From contig CM061130.1 of the NCBI GenBank assembly GCA_030789695.1, positions 13,073,860 to 13,137,859 of the forward strand: DNA of 64,000 nt. Reading direction: 5' to 3'. The position numbers and the translations under genes are program-made. Source of the DNA: Scilla litardierei (lineage: Eukaryota; Streptophyta; Magnoliopsida; Asparagales; Asparagaceae). The notes below the pieces were generated by a model. That model did no database searches. It had not been told where the DNA came from and saw only the letters and a program-made list of their open reading frames with translations. The first letter of the stretch is position 1. Each line of letters opens with the position of its first letter. Of this stretch, positions 58,695 through 64,000 are shown piece after piece.

Positions 58695-58750
<56 letters not shown>
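58695..58750. repeat. (AC)n(AT)n microsatellite
   Basis: About 19 AC units followed by about 9 AT units, the mirror of the left arm. Confidence 0.97.
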
Positions 58751-58751
<1 letters not shown>

Positions 58752-59131
58752 GGGCAATCTTCCATTGCGAAAAAGTGGTGCGAAATGCCGTGCGAAAACA
58801 TTTTTTTTATTTTTTTGAAATTTTTTTTTTCAAAAATTCTTTTTTTGATGTTTAATCCATACAATTATATACCCCAGGGAAAATAATGGGTGAACCCGTT
58901 GGGCATTAGAGCACCCATCCACCCGTTACAAATTTAACGGTCTCAAAACGTGCGAATTTGATGAAATGCCTTGATCGAAGGCCAAATGACATTATTTCTC
59001 AACCATTATTTTTTGAGGGGGGTATAACAACATATAATGAGGGTGGAAAAAAGAATTTTTGAAAAAAAAAATTTCAAAAAAAAGATAAAAACATTTTCGC
59101 ACGGTGCGAAATGTTCTCATTTGAAGATTTA

Positions 59132-59134
<3 letters not shown>
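58751..59134. mobile_element. TA-flanked MITE of 384 bp
   Basis: The left end AGGGCAATCTTCC and the right end (complement) AGGTAAATCTTCA are inverted repeats continuing for about 100 bp through a TGCGAAA...GTGCGAAAAC block and T-rich runs. It sits between (AT)n and (TA)n, consistent with a TA target. It has no ORF. TA-microsatellite-flanked MITEs (Micron type) are known in rice; membership in that family is inference. Confidence 0.8.

Positions 59135-59212
<78 letters not shown>
59134..59212. repeat. (TA)n microsatellite
   Basis: About 39 TA units running directly into the first ATG of the LINE ORF1. Confidence 0.98.
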
Positions 59213-59214
<2 letters not shown>

Positions 59215-61151
59215 AGAGCGAAATTCACGGTAAGGCAATTTTAGATGACCCAGGTGGCGGCAGCAACGCGGCTACTTCATCTACAGACTTCGGCGATCTG
59301 GGGGATGTCACCGTTAATCCTAATGGTGTTTCCGGAGGTAACCTTGAGGATGTGACCAACGATAGATTACGGTGCATTTTGAAGATTACGGGGCTGCGTT
59401 CTTCATCTACAAACTTTCAGCGACCTACATCTAGGTCATCTCGGGAGAGGATTGACACGGAGGACAGAATTAATTTGGGCGATGGCTGGGAAGTGGTTGA
59501 CCGACGGAAGAATCGGGGAAACAGATTAGGAAGCGTCGGGAATCTGACTGGAGATAAAGGGGGTAACACCAATAGAATCGGCCATGGTAACACTGCTGGT
59601 AAGGGATTCAAAAACAATTCACGTGGCAATTTTATCTCATCTACTCGTGAAGCGCTGAAGGTGTTTGACAAAAAGCTTATAAGAAAACCTGTGGATATTA
59701 AGATTGACTCTTCTGGCCTAAAGCAATCTTGGTCTGACGTTTGCTCAAATATCAGAAGATACGACACTGATATTGGTATGGCTTATGTGCCGCCCCTTAC
59801 TCAGGAGGATGGCACGTTAATGGCAATGATCCCAAAATCCGCATTTTCCCGTGGTGCAGAGCAATGGAAGTCGACTCTTGTTGGCTATGTACTGGGGGAG
59901 GTCCCTTTCTATGGGCAGATACATGCATGGGTGGAGAGATTGTGGAACCTAAAGAAGGGTTTGAAAATTTATAGCCGGGACAATGGTTTTTTCTGTTTCA
60001 AATTTGAAGATGAAGGTGAGTGCGAGAGGATCCTACATGGGGGTCCTTGGATGTTTGACGGGAGACTTGTGGTGTTGCAGCGCTGGTGTGCTGGACTGAA
60101 ACTAGAGCGTGATATACTATCTTCTGTCCCTGTCTGGATCCAATTGCATGGGGTTCCCCTCGAGATGTGGATGCTTGAAATCCTAAATAGCATTGCGTCT
60201 TTGGTGGGTAAGCCAATTTGTCTAGACAAGCTTTCGGCCAAGAAAGAGCGTCTATCCTACGTGCGTTGCCTAGTTGAAATTCATGCAAAACAAGCCATTC
60301 CAAAAACTGTTTTGGTTGGTACGGAAGATGGGCCAACTATATCCATTGATGTGAATATAGAGGGAGAGCCCCCGAGGTGTACGAAATGTGTTTGTTTCGG
60401 CCACTTAATAAATCAGTGCCCTGATGCTGCAGAGCTTCCTTCATTCCAAGCTTCTTAAAGTGCACCATTGACGGCTGGAATGAGTTGTGAGACATGGGAT
60501 AAGGAGCAGGCCCTAGGTCAGGCGATCCATGCAACTGGAAGAGGACTTCTAAAAGTGACAGGAGATATTGGGCTCGTGCCGGCTATTTCTGTGATTCACA
60601 CCCCTAATGCTGTGACGACAGTGGGCTCGGGCATGGGAGGGTGCTTGGCAGGCATCTCAGGAGTAACGCTGGGGTCTTCTTCTGGGAATGTTAATGGGGC
60701 TGTAGATTACCTATGCAAGGTGCAGCGGTCAGCAACAGACAATATTGAGGTTGGAGTCATTCCCGCACATAGGGAGGTTTCAGCAACAGACAATGATGAG
60801 GTAGAAGTTGTTCCTGCTTTGGCAACAGGCATGAATCTTCCATCACAAAGGGAGATTCAGCGGGTGAATGGGGACATTGAACCTGACGTTTCATTGGGTG
60901 GTGGGGCACTAAACATGTCTCCCTACAGGGCTGGTGATAAGCCTGCAATGCCCTACGGAGGGGCTACTTTTGACTCCATGGCTGTGGGATTAACTGAGCA
61001 GCAATCTGTCGGTGCGGTCCTGGACCATGAGCAACATTTACCCAGACCCTTGCCTTCCCTCGTCAATGAATCAACTGACCATGACTTGGATAAAATACCA
61101 CAGGACATTGTAGTGGACAATCCTGATTGGGAACTAGAGGTGGAAGAATAG
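59211..61151 (+). pseudogene. LINE ORF1 protein (DUF4283-like plus CCHC knuckle)
   Basis: It starts [17 protein letters not shown], with an N-terminal Gly/Arg-rich linker. The DUF4283-like region spans about residues 200-345 (GYVLGEVPFYGQIHAWVERLW, NGFFCFKFEDEGECERILHGGPWMFDG, VWIQLHGVPLEMW). A CCHC knuckle follows (CTKCVCFGHLINQC). Plant L1 ORF1 proteins of this type bind the element RNA. A TAA at 60,456-60,458 interrupts the frame, which continues in the same phase to 61,151 with a Gly/Val-rich tail. The upstream frame through the TA repeat (from 59,037) is not taken as coding. Confidence 0.85.
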
Positions 61152-61273
61152 ATTATACAGGCCACAGCAATTAAAGCTGGCAAGAAGAAGCAAGATCCTA
61201 ATCCTTTGGCCCCCTCCAGGAAAAGCTCTAAGCTTCAGGAGAGTAGCCTATGACGAAAACCAACCGTTGATCA

Positions 61274-64000
61274 ATGACTATCCTTTTCTGGAATGCCAGG
61301 GGGCTGAATAATTCCGTGCGAAGGAGGGACTTACGGGATAATTTGAGGAAGATGAAGGCATCTGCGTTGATTCTTGTAGAGACAAAGCTCAAGTCTCTTC
61401 CTAATGGGGTTAAAATGGTCACCCCAAGGGGCTGGATCGTTTTTAATAACTTTGATTTATCTTCTGGTGGGCGGATTTTAATGGGGTTTGACCCCAATAT
61501 ATGGAATGTGATCATGTTGTCCTCTTCTGACCAGCATATATCCGTTTCTTGTAACAATGTGGGGGGGGTTGACTTGTGTAATTACAGGAGTGTATGGCCG
61601 AAATTCCATGGAGGAGAGGAGTGATTTATGGAAAAGTCTGGTTGCTGATTCCCTTCAATTAAATAATGTTTCTTGGCTTGTAGGGGGGACTTCAACTGCG
61701 TTCTATACTCTAGAGACAAGATTGGGGGAAGAATTCTTGATGCTAACATGGTCCGTGATTACGAAGATTGCATCAGCAGATGTGGGCTTCAGGAGCTAAA
61801 GTGTACTGGGATTATAAGTTGGTGTAACAACCGACTTGGTCCTGACTGTATTGCGGCGCAACTTGATCGTGTCTTCGGTAATGCTGATTTGATCAACACA
61901 CTGCCAGAAGCTTATGTTAAATATTTGGAAGCTGGCACTAGCGACCATTCTCCCATGGCGATTCATCTACACAATTAGGTCCCTTCTAAGCCTAAGCCTT
62001 TCAAATCTTTTAATTTTTGGTCATCTTGCCCAGGGTACAAGGATGTTATTTGCGCTCAGTGTGACACTACTGTTGAAGGAACTCCTATGTTCCGTCTGGT
62101 TCAAAAGCTTAGTAAGCTGAAACCTATTCTAAGGGGCTAGGCTAGAGATTTTAAAGCTGATACGGTGGTTGAGAAATGCGGGGAAAAATTATATGAGCTC
62201 AGGAGTAGTCCTCTCATCCATGCTGATATTGAACTACAGAGAAAAGAATCTCTGCTAATCAGAGAGTTGTCACATGCTCTGAAGTTGGAAGAGGCCATGT
62301 TTAAGCAGAAAAGCCGCCAGGACTGGTTTTCTCTTGGTGACAGAAATACCAAGTTTTTCTTTACCAATATGAAAGCCAGGTGCAACCGAAACAATTTGAG
62401 TCATCTTGTGGATCAGAGAGGTAAGCAGAACACTACGTATGGAGACATTATTGAGGAAGCGCCTATGTTTTATAAGAGACTCTACAATCAGGACAATTAC
62501 CCAAGCTCTTTCAATAAACTTGTGCCAAAGCATATTTTAACAGCTGAATCCTCATCATGGCTTGGTAGAAGGATATCTGGTGAGGAGATTAAGGATGCGG
62601 TTTTCGAAATTGGGACAGACAAGGCTCCAGGCCCGGATGGCTATAATGGATTCTTTTACCAGCAGAATTGGGATATTATTGGGTCGGATGTTACTACTGC
62701 CATAAAATCTTTCTTCACCTCTGGTTCTCTCCTACGGCAAGTCAATTAATCTTTCCTAACTCTGGTGCCTAAAACTTCTAATTCAAGTGGGTTAGGGGAC
62801 TATAGACCAATCGCCTGTTGTAATGTGCTTTATAAAATTATCAGCAAAATCATTTGCAATAGAATGAAGGTGGTGGTACATGAACTGATTTCCCCTAATC
62901 AGTCTGCTTTTCTCAGAGGGAGGCTACTCTCGGATTGTACACTTATTGCTCATGAGCAGATAAGGGATTTCAGTAACCCAATGGGGGGAAGAGCTTGTTT
63001 AAAGTTGTATTTAAGAAAGGCATTTGATAGTGTGAATCGGGAGTTTATCTTCTACTTTTTGCGGCAACTTCGATTCCCTGAGACCTTTATATCTTGGATT
63101 AGAGAATGCATCACTACTCCATCCTTCTCAGTTATGGTCAATGGCTCTCCATATGGCTACTTCGGTAGTAACAGAGGTCTTCGGCAAGGCGACACACTTT
63201 CCCCCTATCTTTTTGTTATTATCATGGAGGCCTTCTCTATCCTAATGGAAAAAGCTATCAATTTGACATCGATTCATCCAATGAAGAGGAGAGGAACCAT
63301 CTCACACCTCCTGTTTGCAGACGACTTTCTAGTTTTTTGCAAAGCCAATAAAACCTCCTTCTTGGGCATTAAGAATTTGTTGGAAGATTTTTCAGAATAT
63401 TCTGGTCTTCAGGTAAATTGGGATAAGAGTTCTGGATTGTTTAGTAAGGGGGCCAAGAACAAAGAGTACCTTGCTGATTTGTTGGGAGTTAAAATTTCTA
63501 CTACTATCACTACATATCTTGGATTACCGATATCAATGAAGTATCCAGCGGCCCCTAATTACAAGAAGCTGGTTGACAAATGTAGGAAGAGGATGGGGGG
63601 TTGGTCTTCATCGATGATGTCTATCGCCGGTCGCATTGAGCTTGTAAGGTCGGTTATCTATGGGATGGTCTCCTTCTGGATGCAGGTGTTTCATATTCCC
63701 TTTAGCGTCTTGAGAAATATCACATCGGCGTGTCGAAAATTCATCCTGGGCAACACAAGAGCCTGGTCCTGGGAGGATTTATGTAAACCGAAGTCGAAAG
63801 GGGGTGTGGGTCTTCGTCTCCTAGAGGAGCTTAATGTTGCCGGTGGCTTGCGTCTTACCTGGAGATACTTAACCAGTGGCTGCATTTGGGCTAACCATTT
63901 ACAGCAGCGGTATGGCGCTTCATCATCTTTTTTTGCGGCAAAGTGTTCTGTCACAGAATCCGGCACCTGGAAGCGACTACTCCGGTGCAGACCTGTGTCG
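61274..64000 (+). pseudogene. LINE ORF2: AP-type endonuclease and reverse transcriptase (partial)
   Basis: The endonuclease starts MTILFWNARGLNN and shows ETKL, GDFN (near 61,685) and SDHSP (near 61,950). Two frameshifts at G runs (61,561-61,568 and about 61,683-61,688) compensate each other. In-frame stops lie at 61,976-61,978, about 62,141 and 62,747-62,749. RT motifs follow: KAPGPDGYNGFFY, DYRPIACCNVLYKIISKI, NQSAFLRGR, GLRQGDTLSPYLF and the catalytic LFADDFLVF (about 63,311). The motif A Asp is Tyr (LKLYLRKAFDSV, codon TAT at 63,008-63,010). From 62,750 the frame stays open to the window edge, ending in the C-terminal region. Confidence 0.9.

Larger units (their letters stand above)
58206..58750. 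mobile_element. Long foldback (MITE-like) element with mirrored microsatellite arms
   Basis: The arms at about 58,206-58,490 and 58,507-58,750 are near-perfect inverted repeats around a short centre (TGTGGACAG). Each arm runs outward through a TTTCAAAAACGTTACG block, an AGGAAGCTCCCCAC block, an inner palindrome GACAGCGCTGG...CCAGCGCTGTC, and then (TG)n and (AT)n or their complements. There is no coding capacity. The whole can fold into one hairpin. Confidence 0.85.
59211..64000 (+). mobile_element. L1-type LINE (non-LTR retrotransposon), decayed, runs off the right edge
   Basis: ORF1 (nucleic-acid-binding) and ORF2 (endonuclease plus RT) lie in the usual L1 order on the plus strand. No 5' UTR is recognisable because the (TA)n tract abuts ORF1. 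The 3' end with its poly(A) lies beyond 64,000. Stops, frameshifts and a lost catalytic Asp show it is inactive. Confidence 0.9.

Noticed and set aside
59037..59210. N-terminal extension of LINE ORF1 through the TA repeat
   Set aside because: It would be MITE sequence followed by a Tyr-Ile microsatellite run; the ATG at 59,211 is a better start.

Overview
The window is plant nuclear DNA made almost entirely of transposable elements. The evidence is the element mix: Ty1-copia and Ty3-gypsy (Tekay/Del-like chromovirus) LTR retrotransposons, a Helitron with a fused Rep/PIF1-type helicase, an L1-type LINE whose ORF1 has a DUF4283-like region and CCHC knuckle, TA-flanked foldback elements, and long AT-rich simple-sequence tracts. 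I saw no intact host gene, rRNA or tRNA gene, and the species cannot be named from this sequence.

Layout, left to right. 1-1,468: unassigned. 1,469-6,485: minus-strand copia relic (3' LTR, polypurine tract, RT/RNase H), split by a Tekay-family solo LTR (4,010-6,362, target duplication GCCTT). 6,486-27,649: plus-strand Sirevirus-like copia element (5' LTR, Met-tRNA-type primer site, gag, protease, integrase, RT, RNase H, an env-like/plant-transposon-protein ORF), all with stops or frameshifts. Its gag is split by a full-length minus-strand Tekay element (9,900-21,420, duplication CTAAT), whose integrase is split by a third-family solo LTR (13,381-15,197, duplication CGCCT). 27,650-35,700: non-coding sequence with a repeated-motif cluster, (AC)n tracts, an RTE-type LINE scrap and an unrecognised exon-like cluster. 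35,706-42,187: minus-strand Helitron gene with a tandem array of 195-nt exons. 43,457-53,220: second full-length Tekay element (plus strand, duplication ACAGG, equal-length LTRs). 53,226-58,200: AT-rich word-repeat DNA including a 707-bp tandem repeat. 58,206-59,134: two back-to-back foldback/MITE structures embedded in dinucleotide repeats. 59,211-64,000: decayed L1-type LINE running off the window edge.

How the parts work together: the insertions give an order of events (copia relic, then Sirevirus-like element beside or into it, then Tekay-B inside that, then a solo LTR inside Tekay-B). The most unusual points are: (1) both full-length Tekay elements carry two GT-AG intron-like interruptions at identical places in gag-pol, one between Gag and protease and one between the first and second catalytic aspartates of integrase, and removing both restores one reading frame; (2) the solo LTR at 13,381-15,197 has five hairpins sharing one constant loop but with different, mutually complementary stems; (3) a phase-preserving tandem exon array lies in the Helitron gene; (4) three different LTR families each carry a private array of palindromic or inverted motifs.
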